Positions 1 to 11,499 of a DNA stretch of 64,000 nt are shown here, piece after piece. A model generated the notes under the pieces. It saw only the letters and a program-made list of their open reading frames with translations, did no database searches and had not been told where the DNA came from. The stretch is taken from positions 1,057,065 through 1,121,064 of the forward strand of contig LSYV01000023.1 in NCBI GenBank assembly GCA_001584585.1, read 5' to 3'. The position numbers and the translations under genes were made by a program. How positions within the stretch are numbered: the stretch's first letter is position 1; each line of letters begins with the position of its first letter. Origin of the DNA: Gonium pectorale. Lineage: Eukaryota; Chlorophyta; Chlorophyceae; Chlamydomonadales; Volvocaceae.

Positions 1-3000
1 GGGTGCCGCTGCCGGCGGCGCCGCCGGCGCAGCGGCGGGCCGAGCCGTCGGCGGCGCTCGAGGCCAGGCGCAGGTGGCAAACGCGCAGGCAAAGCAGCCC
101 GCGGCGGCGAAAGCCGCCGCTGCCGCTACAGGCGCAGATGCTATGGCTACGGGCGGCGGTATCGGGCCAAATGCGCCCGAGACGGCGGCGGCCGGGGGCG
201 CCGCTGGCGGTGACGACGCTGCCAAGGCGGCCAGGCTCGCAGAGCTGGAGGCGGAGCTGGAGAAGATTCAGCAGCAGATTGACACGGCGCCCACCTATGG
301 GATGAACGCTAGGGCGCTGCTGCTGCGGGCAGCGGAGCTGGTGGCTGCGCGGGAGGAGGCGCGGCCCGTGGGGGCCGCGAAGCCTGCGGCTCCGCCAGGT
401 GGGGTGGGGTGGCTGGAGGGCTGGCCTGCCACGGTCGGGGGTCGGGGGCGCTCGCAGTCCCGCGCCGAGGCACTGCAGCGCCGGGCCGGTGCCCCCCGGG
501 TAGGCAGGGCGCTGGCATTCGTTGAATGCCGTGGCTCCAGTGCAAATGCGCCCATGCCTATGCCTGGGACCGCCATCGGGCACAGCCAGCGCCGCTCTGG
601 TGGGCGCTCCGCTCCAACGCGTCTGCCTCGGCTCGACTCCGATTGCCTGCCGTGTGCCGAGTCGCCAACCCGCATTCGTCCTCCCCCATTCGTCCTCCCC
701 CATTCGCCCGCCCTCGTCACCCGCCCGCGTCGCCCGCCCGCGTCGCCCGCCCGCAGACCCCGCGTCGGTGCTCATCTCGGCGGTCAAGCCGCTGGCGGAT
801 GCCGTACCGGTTCCGGAGCGGCCGTTCGTGACGTACGTGCCGCGGTCCGCCATTCCGCGGCTGGTGCGCCAGGAGGCGGCGCACGCGCTGACGGGCGGGT
901 ACCTGGCGCTGGCGCTGCTGGCGGCCCGAGTGCCGGAGGCGCGCGCGGTGCAGGTGGGGGCCAGGGGAGGCAAAGGGTCAGGAAGGGAATAAAGAAGAGC
1001 CCGCGCTTAAGGCACGTGACACACCTGAAACCTTACATGGGTGTCTCCGCTGTTGCCGAGCGGCGTGCTGCCGAGCGGCGAGGACCGTCCCTTCGTGCGG
1101 CCCTGCGTGCGTGCGGCCTTGTCCTAGGAAAGACTTGGAGCCGGGCATGGCTGTCTCCGCTCTGGTGGGGCATGCTGCCGAGCGGCGAGCACCTCACATG
1201 TCGACCGTCCCCTTCGTGTGGGGCCTGCGCGGCCCTGCGTGCGTGCGGACTAGTATAAGGAAAGTCCTTCTAAGACCTTAGTAACGACGTAAGAGCTTCA
1301 TCATTTGCCATTTTTGGATGGGCTCGTGCTCTTGTGGACACGGGGCGGCCTGCCCTGATCCGTAATCGCTCCCGCACACGCCCGGGCGGCCCGGCACCCC
1401 AGGCGGTCTCCTCGGAGCCCGAGCTGCGCAAGGCGGCAGCGGCGGCGGCGGGGCAGCACGAGCAGGCGCTGTACCGCCAAGTGACCTCCAAGCTTGCCTA
1501 CGAGGAGCTGGCGCGGAAGGTCCGCTGGGCCGGGGGGTCGCGGGTGGGGCGCGGGGCAGGAGCCCTAAATCTCGCGCGGCGCGGGGCACACACCTAATTA
1601 AGCAATAATCCTAAATATGCCAGATGCGGGGATGCGGTGGCGGTTCTCGGCTTGAGGCCGAGGAGGCGGGCAATGCGATGTGCTGCTGCGCCGCACAAGG
1701 GGCCGCCGGGACCTGCCCACAACGTAGGGTTCCTGGGTGCTCTCTGCTGCCCTTTGTAAACCGCTTCATACGCCACTGGTTCTCTGTGACGCCGCGCATG
1801 GGGCCGTGCAGTCCCGCCCACAGCGCGGAGGGCCTCCCTGCCGCCCTGCTGCCCACGCCTGCTGCCCTGCGGAGCCCTGCCCCGAGGGATGGGCTGGATG
1901 GCGCGCACCGCGTCGCTACGCCCCTGGTCCCGCGGCCGCCCGCCCTGGAGCCTGTGTCCGCATAACGACAACGCACCGTCCCCCCGCCTGGACCCCCGCA
2001 GTCCAAGGCCGAGAGGGAGAGGCTGCAGCTCCCTGACCAGCTGGTGCAGCGCCTGAACCGCACCTACGGCTCCCCTGCCCCTGGCAATGCTGGTGGCGGT
2101 GGTGGTGGCGGCTCCGCTGCGGCTGCTGCCGCCACTCGTAAGCCCACGCAGGCCGCTGCCGGGGGTCCGGCCAAAGCCACTGCCGCCGCCGTCATGCCGG
2201 GAATCAAGAAGCGGCTTCCGCCAACCGCGGAAACGCCCAGGCCTCCGACCGCAGGGGCAGGGACGGGCTCAGCTGCGGCTCCCGCTGGCACCAAGCGGAG
2301 CGCTACCGCCGTCTCCGCCTCTGCAGCTACTTCGCGTGATGCCGCCGCGCCGCCGCCGGCGAAGCGCCAGGCGACGGCGGCGAGTGGCCTGGGGGGCGGC
2401 CGCGACAGCAGCAGTGCCCGGGGCGATGGGTCCTCTGCCGCCGCCGCCACCACCGCCCCCTCCAATTTCACTAGCTCTGCCCAGCCGTTGTCAGACGCCG
2501 CTGTAGATGCTCTGTTTACAAACAGCGATTCGGGAGGGGAGGAACCTGGGCACGCATCGGGACGAGGGAGGCCCGTGGCCCCGGCGGCCGGGGCCGGACA
2601 TGCCGCAAAGGGGTCCGCGAGCCGCGCCGCTGTGTCCACCGGCCCTCGCGCCGATCCCCAGCAGCCCAACTCCGCAGCAGCTGCCGCCGCCGGTCAGACC
2701 TACGCCCAAGGCGCGGCTGCCGCCTGCGGCGCAGACTCGTCCTCCGCCCTCACCTCCGGCATCGCCTCCACCGTGGCAGGACCCGCTGCAGCGGCGCAGC
2801 CGCAGCCGCAACCGCCAGAGGACCGCTCAGCGCCGTACGGCGGCCTCTTCGGGTCAGACTCCGAATCAGATCTGGGCGAGCTGGATTACTCCAGCTCTGA
2901 AAGCGAGCGGGAGGGGGGAGCGGCGCAGGACGCCGGCGAGGAGGGCGAGGTCCGGCCCGAGGCCGCGCCGGCGACTGCGGCCGCAGGGCCCGAGGAGGGC

Positions 3001-4648
3001 GAGGTCGGGGTCGATGCGACAGCCGCCGCGGCCGCCGCGCGTGGCCGTGCACGGGAGCTCCAAGCGGCTGAGGCCGCCAAGCCCGACGCCGGCGTCGCCG
3101 CCGGCGCCACCGACCGCCACGGGACTGGTCCCCACGGACGGGAGGCGCGGGGCCACCGGCGCCGCAGGGACCGGGATGCCGGTGACGCAGGCGGCAGCGG
3201 CGGCGGGTCCAAGGAGGAGCGCCGCGAGCGCAGGGCCCTGGAGCGGGAGCGGAGGAAGGCACGGGCCCGGGAGCGGGAGCGGGAGAAGCGCCGGCGCAGC
3301 CGGAGCCGCAGCCGGAGCCGGGGCCGGCCAGCGCCGGGCGGGCCCGAGGGGCCTCCCGGGAGCGCGGGGCCGCCCGCCGGCGCGGCCCACCCCCGGGGCC
3401 GCCCGGCGAGCAGCGGCGCCCCGGCCAGTCGCAGGAGGAGTGGGAGGCGTCGGAGACGCGGCAGCGGCTCCGGCACCAGGTCCGGTGCTGTGTGATCGGG
3501 GTGGGCAAGACCCGTTCTCAAATCCTCGCGCGGCGCTGGGGCTCCGCCGCTGTTAGCCTTGCAATGCGCCGGGGACGGCGATCATTTTGTTGCAGGCAAT
3601 GCGTGAGGGTGCAGGCAGGGTGGTGAGGCTCGCACACGGGGCTGTCGGGAGCCGCTCACAGCTCACGGACGGGTCCGCAGGCGGACGGCACGCACCTGAT
3701 CACCTATGGTCATGAGGCCACGTAAAGACCCACCACAAGGCGGCCATACACCTTCTGCAACGCATGCCCCACCCCCTCTGGACAGGCAAACGCAGCCTCG
3801 CACCTCGGTGTCCAGTTTTCTCTATCAAACCCTGTCTCTTCCAAAACCCCCCACCCCACCCCACCCCCGACAGGTGCTCACCTTTATCCACGCCACGCTG
3901 GAGCCGCTATACCGCGCGGGGCTGCTGGGCAAGGAGCCGTACAAGCGCGTGGCGGCCAAGAGCACCGAGAAGCTGCTGGCGGCGCACCCCGACGACTGTG
4001 TTGCGGACTTCCTGGTGCGGGAGCATGCGCAGGTGGGTCCGTTGGGGTGGGGGGTGGCAACAGGCGGTGCACGCGGACGTGTGTGTAGTGCGCCGGCAGC
4101 GGGAGGCGGGGGGTGGGAGGGGCGTTGGGGAGGCGCGCCCTGGTCCAAGGTAGCCGCGGGGTGGCTGCATAGTGAACGTGTACAGGGGGCCGGCAGCGGA
4201 AGGCATGGGGGGAAGAGCGAAGGGTATGTTTGCGTTTGCGGTGCGCCTGTGTAACCGGCCGGCAGCCTGGCTCGCTCTGGCCGCGGTGTGCTAAGGAGTG
4301 ACGGTGTGTCGGCTAGGGTGCGCATGCCTGGAGACGTAGCCGGGCACCTTGGGCTGTGTTGGGAGCGCATCGGTGAGGGGCGGGGGGCACACCAAGGTCA
4401 GCGGCTTGCTCCAGGTTTGACTGCCAGTGGTGCCGGAACATGGGGACTCACCGGGCCCCCTCGGCCGCGACATGCCGCAGGTCAGCAAGTTTATTATGAA
4501 GATGGTCGAGCGCGAGCGCGAAGTGGAGCAGCAGATACATCAGCAGCAGCAACAGCAGCAGCAGCTACTTGCGCCGCAGTGCCCGCAGCAGCAGCAGCAG
4601 CAGGCGCAGCAAGGACAGCAGCCGTCACGGCAGGCGGCGGCTCACTGA
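1..4648 (+). CDS. RS/RE-rich protein with SRI-like (SFR19-like) C-terminal domain, 5'-partial
   Basis: The reading frame is open at the left edge, so the 5' end lies outside the window. Proposed exons are <2-398, 757-953, 1403-1519, 2002-3479, 3874-4032 and 4481-4648 (TGA). The first exons give an Ala-rich stretch with a short coiled coil (LAELEAELEKIQQQI) and a helical segment. Exon 2002-3479 is low-complexity and ends in RE/RS dipeptides (RERRALERERRK, RSRSRSRSRGR), typical of splicing-related nuclear proteins. The last two exons encode a helical bundle (VLTFIHATLEPLYRAGLLG, YKRVAAKSTEKLL, VSKFIMKMVERERE) that resembles the SRI-like C-terminal domain of PHRF1/SCAF1-type proteins, which bind the RNA polymerase II CTD; that role here is inference. 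The tail is poly-Gln. The frame changes between about 3310 and 3345 (see findings). Family placement is moderate; gene existence is firm. Confidence 0.72.
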
Positions 4649-6088
4649 CGGTCTGCAACAGGCCTTCGGGTGTGTGGGCCCTGGCGTTTGGCCCTTTGAG
4701 AACCGGGATGGTCCGGCGCCGTTCGCTAACGATGCAGGATGCCGGTAGCTCCCTGAACCAGGTGGGGTATGTTAGCAGGGGAACGGGTGATGCTAAGGGA
4801 CGTGTAGGCTTCATACAGGCTTTGCGCAAACGTCAGGCGTATATTCGGTGTAGGATAGGTTTCCAGGCGTAGAGACAGTTGCCAGTATGCAACGCGCCGC
4901 CAGTGCAGGGTTTTGCAGGATCCATGCTATCTACCGGTGACTTGGCGCCTTCGGCCGTGCACAAGTAAGAAGCGGCGAAAGCGGCTTGTTAGTAGTCTCT
5001 ATCCAGGCAGGTGTAGTGAGGAGCAAGGACAGCTAGAAAGCGTTTATGTGGTAGCATGCACTTCAGTGTATTTGAGCTGTGAAACATGCAGCATATGCTG
5101 AATGGCGTGGGGCTGGTGGGCCCGCGGGCGGGTACGGTCGACCGCCAGCCGCCTACGGTAACTACGCTTCGAAAGTAGGTGGCAGGCCCGTGAGTGATGG
5201 TAGCAGGTCCGTCTCTGGCTCGTAGCTCGTGGAGGTAGCTTTTTTGCAGAGGTAGGCAGGGTTGGCGGTAAGCCGGTTTAAAGGTAGGTAGCGGCTCGCA
5301 CGGCTAGCGGCCCGTCATTTGCAGTCCGGTCCGTCGTTATTGCACGCTTCTGCTGTACGCATAGATCCTGCAGTGAGTTTGCTTACCATTCCAGGACGCG
5401 TACGGGTCTGATGTGGCAGTCTGACGACGCGGACGCCTGCCACGTGACCCGTGGGTCGCGCGTTGCCGTATTCGTGGTGTTCTCACGTGTGATGGTTTAG
5501 CTTCAGTGCTTGTGCTCGCGCGGTCTGCGCGGTCGGTGGGTAAAATGTACATCGGAGGTACACATGGCACGCGAAAGGTTTCTGCTTACAGCGTAAACCT
5601 CTCTCCTGAACAGGTGTTGCATCGGGCCACTTATGTGTAACACCGCGGTTGCGCAACGCACCGGCCCAATCTTTTAATGCAACGCTCAACAGAGCTCAAC
5701 AGCACAACCTCACAAAATACCACACGGCCTGCAATACCTCCGGAAGCGTTGAGGATCTCAGGAGCGCAAGGCTCAACGTTTCGTCATCGATTGCGGTGCC
5801 TACAACAGCTGTGCCAAGCAATACCGGTACCTTTATGCGCATGCATGATCCAAAGTCATAAGTTAGCCACCAGTCCTACCACCGATACAGAGAGTGCCCA
5901 AGTACGGAGCGTGCGACAGAAGAAAGCACAAACAGGGAGCGTAGTGCAGCCCACAAAGCCTGCGCTTGCGCTCAGCTCCTCAACACAAACTCTTGCCATA
6001 AACTCCCACCGCCTTCGGGCCAGTCACTTCGAGCCGCAGCCCACCCTGTTGCTGGTATACCCTCCTCGCCACATGGATCAGCAGCGCC
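4649..6088. other. Convergent 3' region between the RS-rich gene and the small heat shock gene
   Basis: No convincing coding exon is seen on either strand. The first TGTAA downstream of the plus-strand gene is at 5636-5640, which would give a 3' UTR of about 1 kb. The first TTACA (TGTAA on the minus strand) beyond the stop of the minus-strand gene is at 5586-5590. If both are used, the two transcripts overlap tail-to-tail by roughly 50-100 bases. TGTAA is the known volvocine poly(A) signal; its use here is inferred. Confidence 0.4.
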
Positions 6089-8215
6089 TCAGGCGACTGG
6101 GATCTCGCGGACCTTGGGCGCCGGCTTGGGACTCTGTGGGAGCGGGTACGAACGCGCAGGAGCGGCGCGGTGGTGGTGGTGGTGGTGGCGGCGAGGCTGT
6201 GCTCATCCAAAGCCCGGAGTCCAACCCGCAGCCCTAGCAGAAGGCGTTAACACAGCGCATTAACGGCTAACGCCCGGTTGCACGAGCGTCACCGCGCTCC
6301 CTGTCCGATCGAGTGGCTGAGTGGAAGCACCGCCTCAGGCGACAGCGAGGAGGACTCGGAAGCCACCAATCATGCAACCAGGCCCCATTAACACGTATCA
6401 CGTATATCCTATGCTCCCAAGCCTGCAGCCCTGTACCGCCCCGTGCCGCCCCGCTCGTCCCCGAACCGTCCCGTACCGCCCCGTACCGCCAATGTGCCGT
6501 ACCTTGGGGATGCGCACTGTCAGCACGCCGTGCTGGGTGGTGGCGGTGACGCGCTCCTGGTCGACATCGTCGGGCAGCGCCACGCTGCGCACGAAGGACG
6601 CGTAGCGCCGCGCGCCGCCGCGCGGCAGGCCGCCCTCCGCCTTGCCGGCGCCGGCGGCGGCCTGCTCGGGCGTCTTGGCAGCCACGTCGCCCTTCTCCAG
6701 CTTCTGCTGCTGCGCTTCCGTGGCGACGGTGGTCTCCTCGTGCGACCCGGTCATCGTGAGGATGCCGTCCTCGGAGATGGAGATCTGGGGGGCAACGAGG
6801 GAGGTGGGAGGAGCAACGGGAACAAGGTGGCACCAGGTGCGGGGGCAGTGGATGAGAGGTAGCGAGTCTAGCAGAAAGGGATGGCCGGAGATGCAGGCAA
6901 GAGGCGGGGCAGATGACGAGGGCTTGGCGCTTGGGGCCATCGCAGAGCAAGGCGGGCACCGAGGCCGAGCCGGGCGTCTGGGGCATGGAACTAGGCAAAC
7001 GGGTTAGGGCGTGCTGTCCTGGGTGCACATGGCGGCGCGATACGCTCCAAACGTCAAGCCGAGCGCCATGTGTTCCTCCCGCCCTGCTTCACGCCGAGTC
7101 ATTCGCGCCAACGGACCATGCCCACAACTCCACCCCCCGCATGCAGCCCGGGAGAGGTAACACCCAGCGCACCCGAACACCTATCAAAACCCCCAATCCA
7201 ACGCACCTTGATCTCGTTCTTGTCGAAGCCGGGCACCTCGGCGGTGACGGTGTAGCCCTCCGCGTCCTCGTCCACCTCCAGCGCCACCGGCCGCGACAGC
7301 AGCCCGCGGGCGGCAGGCGCCAGCGCGCGGCGCGCCAGCAGCGGCGCGGTGGCGGCGCGGTCAAAGATGTCGAATGGGTCGGCCAGGGAGAGCGGCGACG
7401 GCATGCCGAAGGCGCCCATCAGCGAGTCCATCTCGCGCTGCATCTGCAGCATATGGTCCGCCATGCGCCTGCCGCGGGGGATGGGCGGAGTGCCAAGATT
7501 ATAGAGGACCCGGGGGCCGAATAGGAGAAGATGAAAGCTGGGTCACGAGCTTTGATGTGTTTGGGCACGACGCTCGGCACACCTGCGCCGCGCGCGTTTG
7601 GTCGCGACAGGGAAACGATGGAACAGGAAAAGCAAGCGAGGGGCGGGAGGCAGTCCGCTCTCGCCATGCGCTGCACTTCCCCGCTGCAAAAACGCCAGCA
7701 CACGCTTGCCATGTACTCGAACAACGACGACAAGGACGAGCACACGTGCGCGCAAGCAAATGCAGAAGCAACGGGGACCTCATGCCGTTTGTTCAAGATC
7801 CATCCCTGCATGCCTAACAGCTACAACGGGGGCGCCGCCGAGCGACCGGCCTTGACCCTATCGCTACTTGCCTGAAGGGAGGGGGCATGAGGGCGGGTGC
7901 AATGTCCATGATGTCGCCACCGCGCTGCTGCGCGGTGCTGAGCTCGGCGCCGGTCTTCTGTCCCTCCTCGGCCTTGGCCACTGGCACGTCCGAAGACGAC
8001 TGCTGTTGGGGCTTGTCGTCCTTGTGTGCGCGCGACAGGATGGACAGCGCGCGGGGGTAAGGAGGCGCAGCGGGCGACGTTGAGGGATGCAGCGGCGCGG
8101 TGCGGCGGCCGCTGAGGGCCGCTAGCGGCGTGCGGGTCGCGGCGGTGCAGATCATGGCGACGCGGCTGGGGCGAGAGAGTATGGGAGCTGCCCTTCGGGT
8201 CAGCAGAGTTAGCAT
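6089..8215 (-). CDS. Small heat shock protein (HSP20/alpha-crystallin), organelle-targeted type
   Basis: Four exons on the minus strand, 8215-7872, 7468-7207, 6784-6503 and 6133-6089, join in phase to a 310-residue protein. Residues 1-60 are rich in Arg, Ser, Thr and Ala with almost no acidic residues, a transit peptide that looks mitochondrial more than plastid. The alpha-crystallin domain starts near residue 165 (VALEVDEDAEGYTVTAEVPG), continues in exon 3 (ISISEDGILTMTGSHEE) and ends with ATTQHGVLTVRIPK. It is interrupted by an Ala/Gly/Lys-rich insert of about 35 residues. The last exon supplies the I-x-I/V tail (REIPVA) that docks on neighbouring subunits. Such proteins are ATP-independent holdases that bind unfolding proteins during heat stress. 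Intron 1 is GC-AG (donor GCAAGT). The start at 8215 is the first ATG before the transit peptide. Heat-shock elements lie upstream. Confidence 0.9.
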
Positions 8216-8350
8216 TTACTTGCGGGGGCGAGCTGGCTACTAGGTTGGCCTTCCGAGCGCAGGTGTGGGGCTAGGATCGCGGTGTACACTCGAAAGTGTG
8301 CTTTGAGGTGCTCGATGTGTATGATACAGGGAAAAGGTCGCACTGGGACG

Positions 8351-8360
8351 CCTTATATAA
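8351..8360 (-). promoter_or_regulatory. TATA box of the small heat shock gene
   Basis: The plus strand reads CCTTATATAA, so the minus strand carries TTATATAAGG, a good TATA box about 140 bases upstream of the ATG at 8215. It lies between the start codon and the heat-shock-element cluster, as expected for an HSP promoter. Confidence 0.6.
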
Positions 8361-8369
8361 TGTGGGCAG

Positions 8370-8511
8370 CCCTCGGGAGCGTTCGAGAGGCTTGTGCCAC
8401 CGTCAGCATCTTCCGGAAGGCCCCCGGTGTCCCGTCCCATGAGTCCTAGGTTCTCCAGTGTTCTAGACTCGAACTCAGGAAGGAGAGGATGGTATACGCT
8501 CTAGAAGCCGC
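8370..8511. promoter_or_regulatory. Heat-shock-element-like cluster in a head-to-head promoter
   Basis: Several alternating nGAAn/nTTCn units lie here: a partial one at 8371-8380 (GTTCGAGAGG), a clean TTCCGGAA at 8411-8418, a three-unit stretch around 8460-8474 (gTTCt aGAct cGAAc), and TCTAGAAG near 8500. HSF trimers bind such arrays. The cluster sits 10-150 bases upstream of the TATA box of the minus-strand HSP20 gene. It also lies 400-550 bases upstream of the ATG of the divergent gene at 8918, which may therefore share heat induction (inference). Confidence 0.6.
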
Positions 8512-8917
8512 CGCGTGCGGCGGCGCAGAGAAGTCAACGCCCCGGGTCATGAAACGACCCGTGGGTCAACCAAAGCGGCCGGCCAAGTCGCTCCGGCGAC
8601 TGCCCAACCTATACAGGACGGAAAGGTGTCGGAGATGCTGCCGACATAACTCAGCGTGTAACGTCGTGGACGTATGCTGTCGTGAGTCATTCGTTCGACC
8701 GTTCTGGTTAATGCCCAAGCCCACCCAACGGCACCAGCAGGAATACCATGCGGCAGTCAATTGGCGGCACCAGCAACCGTGAAAACGAACCCGCAGATAG
8801 CGCGTCATTGAGGTCGCCTGTGGCTGGAACCGCAAAGCTTTCGGTGCTGCTCGCTCCCCCTTGACTAGATCCGCGACGACCACGCAGGGAAGCTACGCAG
8901 GGTTGCTGCTTACACCG

Positions 8918-11499
8918 ATGGCGACCCACTTGATCAGGTACAAGCCGCTGCTGCTCGACAACTGTGGGGGGTTGCCCTCTTGCCCGCTTGCAACTCGGGG
9001 TACTTCTCGGACATCAACACTGCTTCATGCATTCTGTATGATAAGGTAGCAGAGCCGCGCTCGGCTGTGCTCGGCGCGTCCCGCTGTCCCGGTCCACAGG
9101 CTCCGCGGGGCACGGCGCCTCATCCGCGAAGCGCCAGCCACCCTCCTCCTGGCGGCCCCGCTGATGCTGCTCGGCACCAACGGCCGTGCCGTACACGGCC
9201 AGCTATGCCGGCCTTACCATCCGGCGCCGCCGCCGGAGCGGGAAGCCGATGCAAGCGGCAGCGGGCGCCGCTCCGCCAGTGGCGTCGACGGCGACGGGGG
9301 TGGCGGCGCCGGCTCCTCGTCCAGCGGCGGCGGCGCTAGCGGCGCCGGCGGCTCCGCCGCACCCTTCGTTGCTGACGGCCGTTACGGGGACGCTGGCGGC
9401 GGCCCCGCCGGCGCTGCCGCCACCGGAGGCGGCGGGAATGGTGAGACGGGCCGCTCGTGCGAGAGCGCCGACTCTGCGTTCCGTGATGTGATGCTCAGCA
9501 GGCTGGCGGCGCTGGAGAGCCAGGTGGCGTCGCTGCAGGCGGCGGCGCGCCACCCGCCGGCCACCCACGCAGACGGTAGTTCCGACGGCGATCCCAACAG
9601 TGATCCCGGTTCCGGCGGGGGTGTTGATGCGGGCGCGAGCGACGGGTCCACGAACCAGGGGCAGGAGCACGATCAGCATCGAGCGCGGCAGCGGCGAGAG
9701 CTGCAGCACGAGATGCCAGCTGGGGAGGCGGAGGCGGGGGGTGCCAAGGGGAAGGAGACGGAGGGGACGGATGCGGCGGCGGGCGAGGGCGGCAGCGGCG
9801 TCGGAGACGGGATTGGCAGCGGCAACGGCAACGGCAACGGCAGGAGTGCCACGGAGGCTGTGGCGGAGGGGCTGTCGAAGCTGCACCCGAAGATAACGCG
9901 CCTGGTGCAGTCAGGTGTGTCGCATTGCAGGAGTCGGCAAGAATTAACAAGGACGGAGACCGGCCGAGCCTGTGGGTGGGGTCTTGTGGGGTGGAATGGA
10001 GTATCACGGACGGAGACTGGCCGCGAGCTTGTGGGTGGGGACCTGTGGGGTGGAATGGAGTATCACGGACGGAGACTCGCCGAGCCTGTGGGTGGGGTCC
10101 TGTGGGATGGAATGGAGTATCACGGACGGAGACTGGCCGAGCCTGTGGGTGGGGTCCTGTGGGGTGGAATCACGGACGGAGACTGGCCAAGCCTGTGGGT
10201 GGCGTATCATACGCGTAAGAGGATAAGTCTATTCGCTGGATGTTGCGCTTGAGAGGTGCCTTGCAGCGTGCTGCCGCTTACCGGGGTCTTAGCGCCTTAC
10301 AACGCGCTGCCGGTATGGCTTACAACCTCCATCGGTCGCTTTGATGCTTTGAATGTAACGTCGACGTCGCACACACCGTCGTTGGCGGTGCGCAATGTAG
10401 ATGTTGTCATTTCGCGCCGCTCGCGCTTGCCCTGCGGCTGAGCGGTTGCTGGCTCTGCCTCGCCTCGCAGGGTACCTCGAGAGCCTGCACCACCTACGCC
10501 AGGTGCGGCATCGCCCGGCGGCCCGCGTCGGACGCCCTTCCTCATCTGCATGCCATGCCGTACCACCGTGACATGCCGTACCACTCCCAACGCACCGCGC
10601 ATTGCCTACTCTGCCGTAACTAGCAGTACGTGTGATGCTACTCCGTGTGTGCGTGTGTTCGTGTGCGCGATGCCGACCGCGCTCTGGCCGCCGCCCGCGA
10701 CAGCGCCTCATGGTCGACGAGTGGGACGGCGGCGGCCGCCAGCGCGCCCTGCGCCGCGGTGTGGCGGACTTTGAGCAGCAATGCGCGGACAAGCAGTGCC
10801 CGCTAAGCTGGGAGGAGCTCTCGCAGCTTTACCGGGTGCGTAAGGGCGGCGCTGGGACATTGGTCGTTTTTCAGCGCCCTGGCTGACCCGCTTTATGAGG
10901 AGCGCTGCGTGCGACACTGAGCGCGCGTTCGGAGTCGTGCCTCTTCCTGCGTTGTAGCGAGCCGTTCTGCGCAGTGCTCCCTGCTGCCGACGACCTGACA
11001 TGGAATGCCCTCCTGGAATGCCCGGTGCCGTGCCGTGCCGTGCCGTGCGGGCCCTGCTTTTGCGCGTGGTTGGAGGTGTGTGTTCTATACATGTGCACAA
11101 CGGCGTGCTCGAACGGCTCCGCAAGAAGACAGCGAGTAGAGCAGCCTGGGATGCGTGTGTCCGGTATGCATTACAGCGTGTGCAAGCAAGTATAATTATG
11201 CTCACGAGCACGAGCAACCTAGCCAGCGTGCTACCTGGGAGGCGTATGTATGTACGAGCCTGACACGCATTGCGGCTGTCCCACAGGACCCCACCAACTT
11301 GGACGTCATCCGCGACCCACGGGTCCGCATGGCGGCGCGCGCCACGATCCAGAAGACGCTGGACGAGCGGCACGAGAAGGTCCGCGACGGGGCCACGCAT
11401 CTTGCCAAGGAGCTGGCGGATGGAATGACCCACGGGCCGGGCAACCTCATCAGCGGCCTATGGGGCCTGCTGCCGCTGCCGTCCTTTCTGAAAAAGTAG
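8918..11499 (+). CDS. Unrecognised protein, five exons, about 403 residues
   Basis: Exons 8918-8937, 9100-9914, 10471-10502, 10704-10835 and 11287-11499 (TAG) join with all phases matching and typical CAG acceptors. The product starts MATHLIRLRGARRLIREAPA, followed by a hydrophobic stretch (TLLLAAPLMLLG) that could be a targeting or anchor helix. A long Gly/Ser/Ala/Asp-rich linker follows, with an embedded short coiled coil (RDVMLSRLAALESQVASLQA). The C-terminal 120 residues have normal composition: YLESLHHLRQ, VADFEQQCADKQCPLSWEEL, then a charged helix (IQKTLDERHEKVRDGATHLA) and a hydrophobic tail ending SFLKK. I recognise no family. Intron 2 holds a minisatellite. A TGTAA at 11822-11826 would end a 3' UTR of about 340 bases. 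The gene is divergent from the HSP20 gene. The tiny first and third exons make the model less certain than its neighbours. Confidence 0.6.
9950..10210 (+). repeat. Minisatellite, about 57-bp unit, roughly 4.5 copies
   Basis: Units starting GGACGGAGACTGGCCGAGCC begin near 9952, 10008, 10067, 10124 and 10174. Each carries a G/T-rich half (GTGGGTGGGGTCCTGTGGGG) and mostly ends GGAATGGAGTATCAC. The fourth copy is shortened and the last truncated. The array lies inside intron 2 (9915-10470) of the unrecognised gene. Confidence 0.85.

Noticed and set aside
8489..8782. Plus-strand ORF of 97 codons upstream of the orphan gene
   Set aside because: Lies in the shared promoter region among heat-shock elements; no family similarity and no in-phase donor to exon 9100.
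9186..9491. Alternative plus-strand ORF of 101 codons in the orphan gene
   Set aside because: The other frame stays open for over 800 bases, joins in phase with exons on both sides and contains a coiled coil; this one stops without a donor.
9950..10210. Repeats as a possible coding array
   Set aside because: Unit lengths vary and are not all multiples of three, and the array lies between a good donor (9915) and acceptor (10470); intronic minisatellite.
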